The notes beneath the pieces were generated by a model. It made no database searches, was not told the DNA's origin, and saw only the letters and a program-made list of their open reading frames with translations. Below are positions 27,249 to 36,454 of a DNA stretch of 64,000 nt, piece after piece. How positions within the stretch are numbered: the stretch's first letter is position 1; every line of letters begins with the position of its first letter. Source of the stretch: Chloroflexota bacterium. GTDB lineage: Bacteria > Chloroflexota > Dehalococcoidia > UBA2979. A program made the translations under genes and the position numbers. The stretch spans positions 3,504 to 67,503 of the forward strand of contig QWJG01000003.1 in the NCBI GenBank assembly GCA_009391845.1. Reading direction: 5' to 3'.

Positions 27249-28232
27249 CTAGCCGGCGCTACTGGACTGCGACGTGATGCTGTCGGGCAGCGGCGTCAGC
27301 AGTCGAGCGGGCACGATGCGGTCGATGAAGGCGATGCAGTGGGTCATGTACTCGCGCGGGTGCTCCGGGTAGTAGCAGCAGTGGCCGTTGTGATCGTGGA
27401 GCGCCCAGATTTCGTGGCGATCGTTGAGCGATGCGGCGGCGAGGTTGAGCGCGTGCGACTCCGGGACCTCGTGATCGGCTTGAGCGTGGATGAAGAGGAT
27501 CGGGACGGCGATCTGGTCGACCACCTCGATCGGCGCGAGCGAGTAGGGATCGGCGTCGAAGAGCCGACGGGCGAACCAGCAGGAGGCGTTGAAGAGGTGT
27601 TCGGGGAGGCGTGGGTGCTCGTAGCGGAGCAGGTCGCGCATCGAGGCGACCGGAGAGTCGGCGATGACGCCGGCGACCTCGGGAACCCCGGGCGTCGCCT
27701 CGAGGGCGAGCGCGGCGCCGAAGCCGAAGCCATGCAGCACCATCGGCAGCTGGCCGACGCGCCGGCGCACGTAGGCGATGGCGGCACGCATATCGAGCTG
27801 TTCGGTGGTGCCGAGGTGGTCACGCCGTCCGGCGGATTCGCCACGACCGCGGAGGTCGAACGCGAAGACATTGAAGCCGCGCCGGACGTAGTCGGCCTGG
27901 AGTTGGAGCAGCCCGTGATCGGCATCGGCACGCGTGCCGTGGCGATCGTGGATCAGGATCACGGTCGCGCGGGCGCCGGGGGATTCGAGAAACCAGCCAT
28001 TGAGGGTGATCTGATCGACCGTGAGGAACTGGACGTCCTGAAATCGCAGGCCAAGATCGCCCGGCGTTCCCTGGACACGGCGCCATTTCGAGCGCGTGTA
28101 CACGTCCGCAAAGAAGATCGCGATGCTGACGTAGCCAACGATGGCCACCACGAGCACCGCGAGTGCAACAACAACGATCACGGCCGCCACCCGCCGCCTA
28201 AGAGGAGGACCCCGCCCGGGGACTCTGAGCAA
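27249..28232 (-). CDS. Membrane-anchored alpha/beta hydrolase-like protein lacking the nucleophile serine
   Basis: A 327-residue protein with one N-terminal membrane helix (about residues 15-42, basic residues before it) and an alpha/beta hydrolase domain. VILIHDRHG marks the oxyanion strand and FDLRGRGESAG the following loop. The nucleophile elbow, normally GxSxG, reads HGFGFGAALAL, so Gly replaces Ser. The acid and base positions remain (HAQADHEVPE and HDHNGHCC). The protein may therefore be a binding or scaffold protein, or use another residue. The start TTG at 28232 is uncertain; GTG at 28190 is an alternative. Confidence 0.75.
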   Translation of the reverse strand: MLRVPGRGPPLRRRVAAVIVVVALAVLVVAIVGYVSIAIFFADVYTRSKWRRVQGTPGDLGLRFQDVQFLTVDQITLNGWFLESPGARATVILIHDRHGTRADADHGLLQLQADYVRRGFNVFAFDLRGRGESAGRRDHLGTTEQLDMRAAIAYVRRRVGQLPMVLHGFGFGAALALEATPGVPEVAGVIADSPVASMRDLLRYEHPRLPEHLFNASCWFARRLFDADPYSLAPIEVVDQIAVPILFIHAQADHEVPESHALNLAAASLNDRHEIWALHDHNGHCCYYPEHPREYMTHCIAFIDRIVPARLLTPLPDSITSQSSSAG

Positions 28233-28288
28233 CGTAGCAGCGCGCTATCGGACGTAGCAACCGGGTTGTTCCCGAAGCGTGATATCGC

Positions 28289-29107
28289 TCACAAACGCTG
28301 ACAGCCGGGACAATAGTGGGTCCCACGCCCGCCGAGGCGGAGCTTCCGAATGATCGATCTACAGCGATCGCAGGGTTCACCCTCACGGCGGAACACGTGA
28401 ACCCTGACGCGGTGCAATCCCTCGCCGCCGAGGCCATCGAGGTAGTCCGAAAAACTGGTGCCGCCATCGGCGAGCGACCGTTCGAGGGCTTCGATCACGG
28501 CAGCGTGGAGGCGGGTGACGCGACGCGGACCAAGGGAGTTGGCGGGGGCACGCGGGTCGATACCGGCGATGTAGCAGGCCTCATCGGCGTAGATGTTGCC
28601 GACGCCGGCGGCGACCTTCTGATCGAGCAGCGCGGACTTGACGGCGACCGAGCGCCGCGCGAGCTGTTTGCGGAGCCAGGGGGCGGTGAACTCCGGCGAG
28701 AGCGCGTCCGGGCCGACGTTCGGCATCGCGTCGCGCTGATCCTCGACGAGGTGCCAGGTGCCGAACTTCCGGAGGTCGTTGAAGCGGAGGACGGTGCCGT
28801 CCTCGAAGGTGACGCGGCCGCGCTCGTAGCGGTGCGGTGCGTCGCTGGCCGCGACCACGAGCGAGCCGCTCATCCGCAGGTGCAGCACCCAGGTGCGGCC
28901 GTCATCGAGGCGGGCGAGCAGGTACTTGCCGTGCCGATCGAGCGCCTCGATGGTGCGCCCGGTGAGCGCGGTTTCGAGGTCACGCGGGGCGTGGGTGATC
29001 GCGAGACGCTCGGCGCCGGGGTGGATCGCTACGGACGCGATCCTGCGACCGAGGATCGCCGGCGCGAGCTGTTTGCGGGTGGTCTCGACCTCGGGAAGTT
29101 CGGGCAT
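28289..29107 (-). CDS. mutM: Formamidopyrimidine-DNA glycosylase MutM (Fpg)
   Basis: A 272-residue bifunctional glycosylase/AP lyase that removes oxidised purines. The N-terminus MPELPEVETTRKQL holds the catalytic Pro and Glu. It also shows LARLDDGRTWVLHLRMSG, the helix-two-turn-helix KVAAGVGNIYADEACY, and a C-terminal zinc finger CDRCRS...HYCPGCQRL. It lies 40 bases downstream of polA, a common repair pairing. It ends close to the hydrolase gene. Confidence 0.94.
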   Translation of the reverse strand: MPELPEVETTRKQLAPAILGRRIASVAIHPGAERLAITHAPRDLETALTGRTIEALDRHGKYLLARLDDGRTWVLHLRMSGSLVVAASDAPHRYERGRVTFEDGTVLRFNDLRKFGTWHLVEDQRDAMPNVGPDALSPEFTAPWLRKQLARRSVAVKSALLDQKVAAGVGNIYADEACYIAGIDPRAPANSLGPRRVTRLHAAVIEALERSLADGGTSFSDYLDGLGGEGLHRVRVHVFRREGEPCDRCRSIIRKLRLGGRGTHYCPGCQRL

Positions 29108-29147
29108 CAGCGGGAAGGGTGCGACAGCGCGCGCGGGGCCGCCGCGA

Positions 29148-32018
29148 TCATTCGAAGTCGCCCCAGGAGGTGCCGAGCTTCTCGTCGAGGTCGAGCGGGA
29201 CGGCGAGTTCGATCGAGGGCATGAGGCGCCGGGCGACCTCGCGGACGTCGTCCAACTCGGCGCGGGGCAGTTCGAAAATCAGTTCGTCGTGCACCTGCAG
29301 AACCATGCGGGCGAGCATGCCACCCTCGCGCCGCGCGATCAGCTCGCGATCGATGTTGTTCATCGCGATCTTGATGATGTCGGAGGCGGTGCCCTGGATC
29401 GGCATGTTGATCGCGATGCGCTCCGCGGCCTGGCGGATGTTGCGGTTGCCGGAATAGAGGTCCGGGATCGGACGACGGCGGCCGGTCAGCGTCTCCGCGT
29501 AGCCGCGCTTGCGGGTCTCCTCGACGGTTCGCTCGCGCCACTCCTGAACCTTCGGATAGGCCTCGAAGTAGGCGTCGATGAAGGCGTTGGCCTCGTCGAA
29601 GTCGACGCCCTCGCGCTGGGAGAGCCCGAAGGCGGTGAGCCCGTAGAGGACACCGAAGTTGAAGACCTTCGCGCGGCGCCGCATGTCCGGCGTGATATCG
29701 GCGAGGTCGACGTGGAAGACGTTGGCCGCGGTGGCTGCGTGGATGTCGAGACCGCGATCGAAGGCATCGCGGAGGCCGTCGTCGCCAGCGACGTGAGCAA
29801 GGACGCGCAGTTCGATCTGCGAGTAGTCGATCGAGAAGAGGATCGGATCCTCGCCGCAGTCGCGGGCAATGAAGGCGCGGCGCACCTCCTGGCCCAGTTC
29901 CGTGCGGACCGGGATGTTCTGTAGGTTCGGGTCGTTCGAGGAGAGCCGGCCGGTCGCCGCGGTCGACTGCGAGAAGATCGTGTGCACGCGGTTGGTGCGC
30001 GGGTTCACCTGAAGCGGCAGCGAGTCGACGTAGGTCGACTTGATCTTGGTCAGTTCGCGCCAGGTGAGGACCGCGTTGATGACCGGGTGCGCCTCGCGCA
30101 GCGCGCCGAGCGCGTCGGCGTCGGTGGTGTAGCCGGTCTTCGTCTTGCGGGTGTGCGGAAGCTCCAGCTCCTCGAACAGCACCTGCGAGAGTTCCTGCGG
30201 CGACCCCAGCTTGAACTCGTGGCCGACGGCCGCGTACGACTCGCGCTCGGCCTGGGCGATGCGCTCGACGAGGTCGACCGACAGCCTCGCGAGCACCGAG
30301 GTATCGAGGGCGACGCCGAACTGTTCCATCCGCGCGAGCACCGGGATGTGCGGGAGATCGATGTCGTTGAACACCGATTCGAGGTTGCTCTCCTTGAGTT
30401 GCTCGGCGAGCACCGCCTCGAGGCGGACGACGTAGTCCGCGTTGCTGGCGGCGTAGCGGGTGACGTCCTCGACCGATGCATCCGCGAACGGGATCGCCTT
30501 GCGCCCGGTGCCGAGGAAGTCCTTCGGCTCGACGGTTTCTGCGCCGAGGCGGTCGAACGCGAGCTTCTGAAGCGTCATGTTCAGGTCGCCAAGCAGGTAG
30601 GCGGCGACCTGGGTATCGAAGTCGACCGAGTGCGCCCAGGTACCTCCGTCGGTCCCGGCAAGCGCGAGCAATGCGAACTTGACGTCGTGACCGATGCGCT
30701 TGAGCGCCGGGTCTTCGAGGAGCGGGCGCAGGGCCTCGAGGACGGCCGCTCGCGGGAGCTGCTCGGTGGCGGCTTGCGGCTCCTCGACCGGCTCGAGCAG
30801 CGACTGCTGTTGTTCCTCGGCGGCGGGATCGCGGTGGCCGAACGGCACGTACCAGGCGTGCTCGGCTTCGCAGGAGAGCGCGACCCCGACAAGGCTGTCC
30901 GCGGCGCGGATCGGGTGCGCGTCGTCCGCGATCACCTCGATCGAGAAGCGGCCGGCCTTGCGGATCGCCTTCACCATCGCCGCGAGCTGCGCGGGCTGCG
31001 TGACGGCCTCGTAGTTTCCGGCGGCGGCGAGACCGACGACAGGCTCCGTCGTGGCGCTGCGGGTCGACTCCGGGAGCCGGTTCATCAGCGAGCGGAACTC
31101 CAGTTCCTGGAAGAGCTTGAGCACGCGCTCGCGGTCGTAGTCCTGCAGCAGCGCACCGTCGAGCGAGAGTTCGAGGTCGGGCACCTCGGTGACGATGGTC
31201 GCCAGCTCCTTCGAGAGCTTCGCCTCATCGAGGCCGGCGACCAGCGCCTTCTGCGCGCGCGGCGGCTTCAGCTCATCGATGTGCTCGATCATCGCCTCGA
31301 GCGAGCCCCACTCCTCGATGAGGGCCTTCGCGCCCTTTTCGCCGATGCCCTTCACGCCGGGGATGTTGTCGGAGGTGTCGCCGACGAGGGCCTTGTAATC
31401 GATCATCTGGCGCGGCTCGAAGCCGAAGCGCTCGCGCACGGCCTCCTCGTCATACATGACGTAGTCACGCTGATAGAGGCGGTACATGTAGACGCGGACG
31501 TGTGGCTCGACGAGCTGCACGATGTCATTGTCGAGCGTGACGATGATGGTGTCGATGCCCTGCGCCGCAGCCTGGCGCGCGAAGGTGCCGAGGATGTCGT
31601 CGGCCTCGTAGCCCGGACGCTCGACGAGCGGGATGTGGAACGCGTCCAGCAGCTCGCGGACGCGATCAAACTGGGGGACGAGTTCCTCGGGCGTGGCTTC
31701 GCGGTTCGCCTTGTAGCGCTCGTCGGTCTGCTTGCGGAAGGTCTCAGACGACGCGTCCCAGGCGGCGATCACGTGCGTCGGCTGTAGATCGTTGAAGACG
31801 GTGAGCAGGCTGTTCGCGTAGCCGAAGACGGCGGCGACCGGCTCGCCGGTGCGGCGCACTGTGAGCACGTCGCGGAGCGCGTAGTACGAGCGAAAGATGA
31901 TGCCGTGCGAGTCGAGGATGACGAGAAGCGGCTTGCGCGCGACCTCCTCGGATCCGGCGCCGTTGGTGGCATCGGTGGTCGCGGGGTCGACGGTTGCGGT
32001 GGCTTTCGGGGGTGTCAC
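29148..32018 (-). CDS. polA: DNA polymerase I
   Basis: A 956-residue polymerase for Okazaki fragment processing and repair. The 5' nuclease domain (about residues 30-310) has LLVILDSHGIIFRSYYAL and GVKGIGEKGAKALI. The polymerase domain has motif A LFSIDYSQIELRVLAH, motif B RRRAKVFNFGVLYGLTAFG and motif C MVLQVHDELIFEL. The 3'-5' exonuclease domain is degenerate: the first motif is RFSIEVIADD instead of FDTET and the second is GHDVKFALL instead of NLKYD, so proofreading is probably lost. Start GTG at 32018 with TATACT 6 bases upstream and no Shine-Dalgarno, so leaderless. Confidence 0.95.
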   Translation of the reverse strand: MTPPKATATVDPATTDATNGAGSEEVARKPLLVILDSHGIIFRSYYALRDVLTVRRTGEPVAAVFGYANSLLTVFNDLQPTHVIAAWDASSETFRKQTDERYKANREATPEELVPQFDRVRELLDAFHIPLVERPGYEADDILGTFARQAAAQGIDTIIVTLDNDIVQLVEPHVRVYMYRLYQRDYVMYDEEAVRERFGFEPRQMIDYKALVGDTSDNIPGVKGIGEKGAKALIEEWGSLEAMIEHIDELKPPRAQKALVAGLDEAKLSKELATIVTEVPDLELSLDGALLQDYDRERVLKLFQELEFRSLMNRLPESTRSATTEPVVGLAAAGNYEAVTQPAQLAAMVKAIRKAGRFSIEVIADDAHPIRAADSLVGVALSCEAEHAWYVPFGHRDPAAEEQQQSLLEPVEEPQAATEQLPRAAVLEALRPLLEDPALKRIGHDVKFALLALAGTDGGTWAHSVDFDTQVAAYLLGDLNMTLQKLAFDRLGAETVEPKDFLGTGRKAIPFADASVEDVTRYAASNADYVVRLEAVLAEQLKESNLESVFNDIDLPHIPVLARMEQFGVALDTSVLARLSVDLVERIAQAERESYAAVGHEFKLGSPQELSQVLFEELELPHTRKTKTGYTTDADALGALREAHPVINAVLTWRELTKIKSTYVDSLPLQVNPRTNRVHTIFSQSTAATGRLSSNDPNLQNIPVRTELGQEVRRAFIARDCGEDPILFSIDYSQIELRVLAHVAGDDGLRDAFDRGLDIHAATAANVFHVDLADITPDMRRRAKVFNFGVLYGLTAFGLSQREGVDFDEANAFIDAYFEAYPKVQEWRERTVEETRKRGYAETLTGRRRPIPDLYSGNRNIRQAAERIAINMPIQGTASDIIKIAMNNIDRELIARREGGMLARMVLQVHDELIFELPRAELDDVREVARRLMPSIELAVPLDLDEKLGTSWGDFE

Positions 32019-32024
32019 CCGCGA

Positions 32025-32030
32025 AGTATA
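32025..32030 (-). promoter_or_regulatory. Candidate -10 element (TATACT) of polA, leaderless type
   Basis: TATACT on the minus strand, six bases, then the polA GTG. The -35 is weak. One of the clearest members of the TAnnnT-N6-start group. Confidence 0.55.
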
Positions 32031-32111
32031 GCGGTCCGCGTGTCACCGGCCTCCAGCCGGGGACACGGGCGCGGCGGCCACGTTTGATCGTGTGCGAGCG
32101 GGTCGCGCCCG

Positions 32112-32117
32112 TACACT
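32112..32117 (+). promoter_or_regulatory. Candidate -10 element (TACACT) of the FtsX-type permease
   Basis: TACACT, seven bases, then the ATG at 32125; no Shine-Dalgarno lies between. This supports both the chosen start and a leaderless transcript. Confidence 0.45.
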
Positions 32118-32124
32118 GCGCCGG

Positions 32125-35100
32125 ATGACGCGGTACCGCTCGCTGCCAATTCTCGCGATCCGTCGCATGGCCGGGAATTGGCGCCTGTTGTCGAGCGTCG
32201 TGCTGGGCACGATGGTCGCCGGCGCGATCCTGTCCGCGACCGTGATCTATGCGGACGCGATTCGCGACCTGGGTCTGAAGTTCGCGATCGAGCGGCTCGA
32301 CCCGACCCAGCTCGACATCAAGGTGCTGCGCAGCACGCAGACGGCGCGCCCTGACGGATATCAACGCGCCGAGGATCGCGTCGGCCAGGCGGCGGCGGCG
32401 GCGCTGGGCCCCGCGGCGGGCGGGTTGGTACGGCAGGGCACGAGCGCGACGTTCTATCCCGTCCCCACCGGCGGGCGACCGGATCTGGATGACGACAAGC
32501 GACCACGCGGAAACTTCGTCTTCCGATCGGACCTCGAGTCGTTCGTGCACGTGGTGGCTGGCGAGATGCCCGCGGTCATGACGCCGGGCGCCGAGGGGCC
32601 GCTGCTGGCAGCGATCGGCGCGCATACCGCGGAGCTGAACGGGATCGCACTGGGCGACGAGTTGGACATGTTCCCGTTCTGGGACGACGAAGCGCCACCG
32701 GTCCCGGTGCTGATCGTCGGCATCCTCGAACCGAACGACATCACCGATCGCTACTGGGCAGGCGACGAGAACGCGTTCGATGCGCCGTCGCGGACCTGGG
32801 AGACCGTCTTCCTGCACGTCCCGGAGAGCACGTTCTTCGGCGTGCTGGCCGATCGTTTCCCGGAGCTGGTGGCGGACTACGACAGCTTCTTCGAGGTGAA
32901 CCTCGACGCGCTGGATGCGCGGAACGCGGCGTCGGTGGCGAACGGCGTCGCGGGCCTCAATTCAGTGATCGCACAGACCGAGGAGCGCGCGCGGACGCTG
33001 ACCGAGCTGACGCCGGTGCTGCGGACCTTCGACGAGAAGCTGTTCTTCACGCGGATCCCGCTGTTCGTGCTGCTGCTGCAGATCGGCGGGATCGTAGCCT
33101 ACTACCTCGTCATGGTGAGCACGATGCTGACGGAGCGGCAAACCGCGGAGATCGCGACGCTGCGATCGAGGGGTGCGACGACCGGACAGTTGCTCACGCA
33201 GTACGGGGTCGAGGGCGTGCTACTGGCGGCAATCGCGGTGATCACCGGGCCGCCACTGGCGGCGCTGGTGATCTCCGCGCTGGGGCCGACGCCGGCGTTC
33301 TCCGCGCTCTCCGACGGGGGGCCGCTGGACGTGCGGCTGTCGGGGCAAGCGTACGCGCTGGCAGGCGTTGGCGCGCTGATCGCGTTCGCCGCGCTCGTGA
33401 TCCCGGCGTGGCTGGCGACGCGGCGGACGGTGGTGGAGTTCAAGCGCGCGACGGCGCGACCACGGGCGACACCCGCGTTCCTGCGCTATTACCTCGATGT
33501 CGCATTGGTGCTGCTGGTGGCGCTCGTGTTCTGGCGGCTGTCGCAGCAGGACCAGCTCTTCACGGAGACCCTGTTCGGCGAGACGCAGGCCGATCCGTTC
33601 CTGCTGGCGACGCCCGCGGTCTTCATGGTGACCGTGGGGATCGTGTTCCTCCGGCTCTTCCCGCTGGTGTTGCGGGTGGTGTCGTGGCTGGTCGGTTGGA
33701 CCAGCAGCGTCGCGGCCGTGGTGAGCCTGCGCTCGCTGGTACGGAACCCGACGCACTACACCCGGCTGGTCTTGCTGCTGATGTTCGCGACCGGCGTGGG
33801 CATGTTTGGCGCGACGTTCTCGGAGACGCTCGATCGGTCGTACCAGGAACGGGCGGACTACGTGACCGGCGGGGACGTGCGCGCGGGAAACCTGCGCGCG
33901 CTCTCCGCGGTTGGATCGCCAGTGTTCCTGGAGCAGGTCGAGAGCGTGCCCGCGGACGGGGTACTGCCGGTACTGCGGGCCGGCGCGTCGGTCGATCTCC
34001 TCGGGCGATTCGAACGGGTCGAGGTGCTCGGGATCGATCCGACCCGGTTCGCGGACGTGGCGTTCTGGCGCGACGACTTCGCCGACGTACCGTTGGCCGA
34101 AATCCTGGCAACGCTGGAGGCGAACGAGCCCCCACCGCGGCTGGGCGTCGAGCTTCCCGCCGGGGCGACGCAGATCGGGGTCTGGCTGAAGGCGATCGAC
34201 ATCAGCGGCGGGTTCAACGTGACCGTGGTGTTGCGGGACGCGAACGGGGTGCCGGGCGAGTTCAACATTGGCGATCTCCGCCCGAGTGGTGACGTCGCGT
34301 CCGAGTGGCGTTTCTTCAGCGGCACGATCGTCGAGCAGACGGGGCGGTTCGGACGCCCGTTGAATCGCGAGCCGTTGGTGGAGCCGTTGAGCTTCGAGGC
34401 GGTCTATATCGGCACGTCGAGCCGGATCGCGGCGTCCGGGGGAAGCATCCTCGTCGGCCCGCTGTACACCTCGAACGAGCCAACGGTCGGGATTGCCAGC
34501 GGATCGGCGGACGAGCCGTTCGCCGACGCGGTGGTCGTGGCGGACCTCACGGACCCGCGGTTCGAGGCGATCGACGGCTACCTGACGAACGGTGGCGGCG
34601 GGAGCCTGCTGGCGAGCAACGACGCGCCGCCGGGCCTCGAACGATCCGCGCGGGTGCAGTGGGCAAGCGCGGGGCGCGCCGCGCCGATCCAGGGGATCCG
34701 CGAGCGGGTAGATCGGACCCCGGTGCAGGTCTACCTCTCTCGCGAACTGGCGACGAAGTTGGAGCTGGAGATCGGCGAGGCGTTCGATCTGTCCGCGTTC
34801 TCGCGCTTCCACCGCGCGGTGTTCGCCGGCACGTTCGATCTGTTCCCAACGTACCGCCCCGACGAGGGCGCGCTGCCGCTGGCGCTGGTGAACGCGAACC
34901 GGTTGCTGCAGAGCGCGGTCGGCGCCCAGGCCGATCGGTCGGCCGGCTATAACGAGGTCTGGTACCGCACCGAGGATCCGGAAGCGACGATCCTGGCGGT
35001 GAGCGCGTTCGATCCGGCGAAGGTGGTCGATGCGCAGGCGGAGCTGCTCCTGCAGCAGGAGGACCCGCTGGTCGCCGCGGGCTGGGCCGGGATCCTCGCG

Positions 35101-35505
35101 ATCTCGTTCGGCGCGGTGCTGCTCCTTTCGGCGATCGGGTTCATCGTCTACTCCTACCTGACCGCTCAGCAGCGCGGGCTGGAGTTCGCGATCCTGCGGA
35201 CGCTGGGGTTCTCCCGCGTGCAGGTGTTCTCGGTGGTGATGGTGGAGCAGGCGTTCGTGATCGTCGCCGGCATGGGGCTCGGGACGGTGGTCGGGTTGCA
35301 GATCGGCCGGTTGATGATGGACTTCCTCGCGACGGACGAACTCGGGCGCGCGGTGGTCCCACCGTTCCTGCTCGCGGTCTCATGGCCGCAGGTGTTCATC
35401 GTCTGGTCGATCCTCGGCGTGGTGTTCATGGTGACGATCGCTGCGGTCGTGCTGTTGTACCTTCGGCTGGCGGTGCACCGCGCGCTGCGGATCGGCGACG
35501 CGTGA
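32125..35505 (+). CDS. Large FtsX-like ABC transporter permease
   Basis: A 1126-residue membrane protein with about 10-11 helices and two large outside domains. One helix sits near residue 20-42, followed by an outside domain to about 300. Helices at about 310-445 form the first FtsX core (LLLQIGGIVAYYLVMVSTMLTERQTAEIATLR by parts), then a middle group at about 455-575. A second outside domain spans about 580-975, and the final FtsX core is at about 985-1120 (ILAISFGAVLLLSAIGFIVYS). It pairs with the two ATPases that follow and resembles LolCDE/MacB-type mechanotransmission systems. The cargo is unknown; lipids, lipoproteins or peptides are usual. Confidence 0.88.
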   Translation: MTRYRSLPILAIRRMAGNWRLLSSVVLGTMVAGAILSATVIYADAIRDLGLKFAIERLDPTQLDIKVLRSTQTARPDGYQRAEDRVGQAAAAALGPAAGGLVRQGTSATFYPVPTGGRPDLDDDKRPRGNFVFRSDLESFVHVVAGEMPAVMTPGAEGPLLAAIGAHTAELNGIALGDELDMFPFWDDEAPPVPVLIVGILEPNDITDRYWAGDENAFDAPSRTWETVFLHVPESTFFGVLADRFPELVADYDSFFEVNLDALDARNAASVANGVAGLNSVIAQTEERARTLTELTPVLRTFDEKLFFTRIPLFVLLLQIGGIVAYYLVMVSTMLTERQTAEIATLRSRGATTGQLLTQYGVEGVLLAAIAVITGPPLAALVISALGPTPAFSALSDGGPLDVRLSGQAYALAGVGALIAFAALVIPAWLATRRTVVEFKRATARPRATPAFLRYYLDVALVLLVALVFWRLSQQDQLFTETLFGETQADPFLLATPAVFMVTVGIVFLRLFPLVLRVVSWLVGWTSSVAAVVSLRSLVRNPTHYTRLVLLLMFATGVGMFGATFSETLDRSYQERADYVTGGDVRAGNLRALSAVGSPVFLEQVESVPADGVLPVLRAGASVDLLGRFERVEVLGIDPTRFADVAFWRDDFADVPLAEILATLEANEPPPRLGVELPAGATQIGVWLKAIDISGGFNVTVVLRDANGVPGEFNIGDLRPSGDVASEWRFFSGTIVEQTGRFGRPLNREPLVEPLSFEAVYIGTSSRIAASGGSILVGPLYTSNEPTVGIASGSADEPFADAVVVADLTDPRFEAIDGYLTNGGGGSLLASNDAPPGLERSARVQWASAGRAAPIQGIRERVDRTPVQVYLSRELATKLELEIGEAFDLSAFSRFHRAVFAGTFDLFPTYRPDEGALPLALVNANRLLQSAVGAQADRSAGYNEVWYRTEDPEATILAVSAFDPAKVVDAQAELLLQQEDPLVAAGWAGILAISFGAVLLLSAIGFIVYSYLTAQQRGLEFAILRTLGFSRVQVFSVVMVEQAFVIVAGMGLGTVVGLQIGRLMMDFLATDELGRAVVPPFLLAVSWPQVFIVWSILGVVFMVTIAAVVLLYLRLAVHRALRIGDA

Positions 35506-35539
35506 ACGGCCGGCGACGGGCGTGCAGAGAGTGGTGCGC

Positions 35540-36454
35540 ATGGCCTCGATGACCGCGAGCGATTCGCCGTATATCCACTGCGAAGACCTGTTCAAGATCT
35601 ACAAGACCGAAGAGCTGGAAGTCGTCGCGCTGCGCGGCCTCGATCTGCGCGTCGCTGCCGGCGAGATGATGGCGATCGTGGGCGCGTCCGGGTCCGGCAA
35701 GTCGACGTTGCTCAACATCCTCTCCGGGCTCGATCAGCCGTCGGCGGGGCGCATCACCGTGGGCAAGCGCGATCTGCTGACCGTGACCGACGACGATCTG
35801 GTGGACTACCGCCGCGCCGAGGTGGGCTTCGTCTGGCAGCAGACCGGCCGCAACCTGATCCCCTACCTCAACGCGCGGGAGAACATCGAGGTCCCGATGA
35901 TCCTCGAGGGCCGGTCGCGCAAGGCGGCGCGCGAGCGTGCCGAGTACCTCCTCGATGAGGTCGGACTGGCCGAGAAGGCGCGGCGGAAGCCGAACGAGCT
36001 GTCGGGCGGTGAGCAGCAGCGTGTGGCGATCGGCGTGGCGCTGGCGAACAACCCGCCGCTGCTGCTGGCCGATGAGCCGACCGGCGAGTTGGATAGCGCG
36101 ACCGCCGACGAGGTCTTCCAGGTCTTTCGACGGTTGAACGAGGCGACCGGCGTGACGATCGTGATCGTGACGCATGACCGCGAGATCACCAGCCGCGTCG
36201 ATCGGGTGGTCGCGATGCGCGACGGGCGCACCAGCACCGAGATCGTGCACTACGTGCAGTTCGCCCGCGGCGAGGGCGAGGTGACCGAGGAGTTCGCCGT
36301 CGTCGATCGCTCCGGTCGGTTGCAGATTCCTCGGGAGTACCTGGACGAACTGGGGATCGACCGCCGGGCGCGCGTGGAGATCGATCGCGATCACGTGGAG
36401 ATTCGCCCGGAGAAGCCGAAGGGCGACGACCAGCCTCGATGGAAGCGCTCATGA
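35540..36454 (+). CDS. ABC transporter ATP-binding protein with C-terminal AbrB-like extension
   Basis: A 304-residue LolD/MacB-type ATPase: Walker A GASGSGKST, Q-loop WQQTGRNL, signature LSGGEQQRVAIG, Walker B LLLADEPTGELDS and H-loop THDREITS. After the ATPase (about residues 1-230) comes an extra ~70 residues. One part, DRSGRLQIPREYLDELGI followed by ARVEI, reads like a SpoVT/AbrB swapped-hairpin fold, unusual on this ATPase class. The ATG at 35540 is used; GTG 35522 is possible. It is part of the permease operon and overlaps the next ATPase by four bases. Confidence 0.88.
   Translation: MASMTASDSPYIHCEDLFKIYKTEELEVVALRGLDLRVAAGEMMAIVGASGSGKSTLLNILSGLDQPSAGRITVGKRDLLTVTDDDLVDYRRAEVGFVWQQTGRNLIPYLNARENIEVPMILEGRSRKAARERAEYLLDEVGLAEKARRKPNELSGGEQQRVAIGVALANNPPLLLADEPTGELDSATADEVFQVFRRLNEATGVTIVIVTHDREITSRVDRVVAMRDGRTSTEIVHYVQFARGEGEVTEEFAVVDRSGRLQIPREYLDELGIDRRARVEIDRDHVEIRPEKPKGDDQPRWKRS

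Noticed and set aside
29982..31787. A 601-codon plus-strand frame opposite polA
   Set aside because: Antisense shadow rich in Arg/Gly/Asp/Val; polA on the other strand has all expected motifs.
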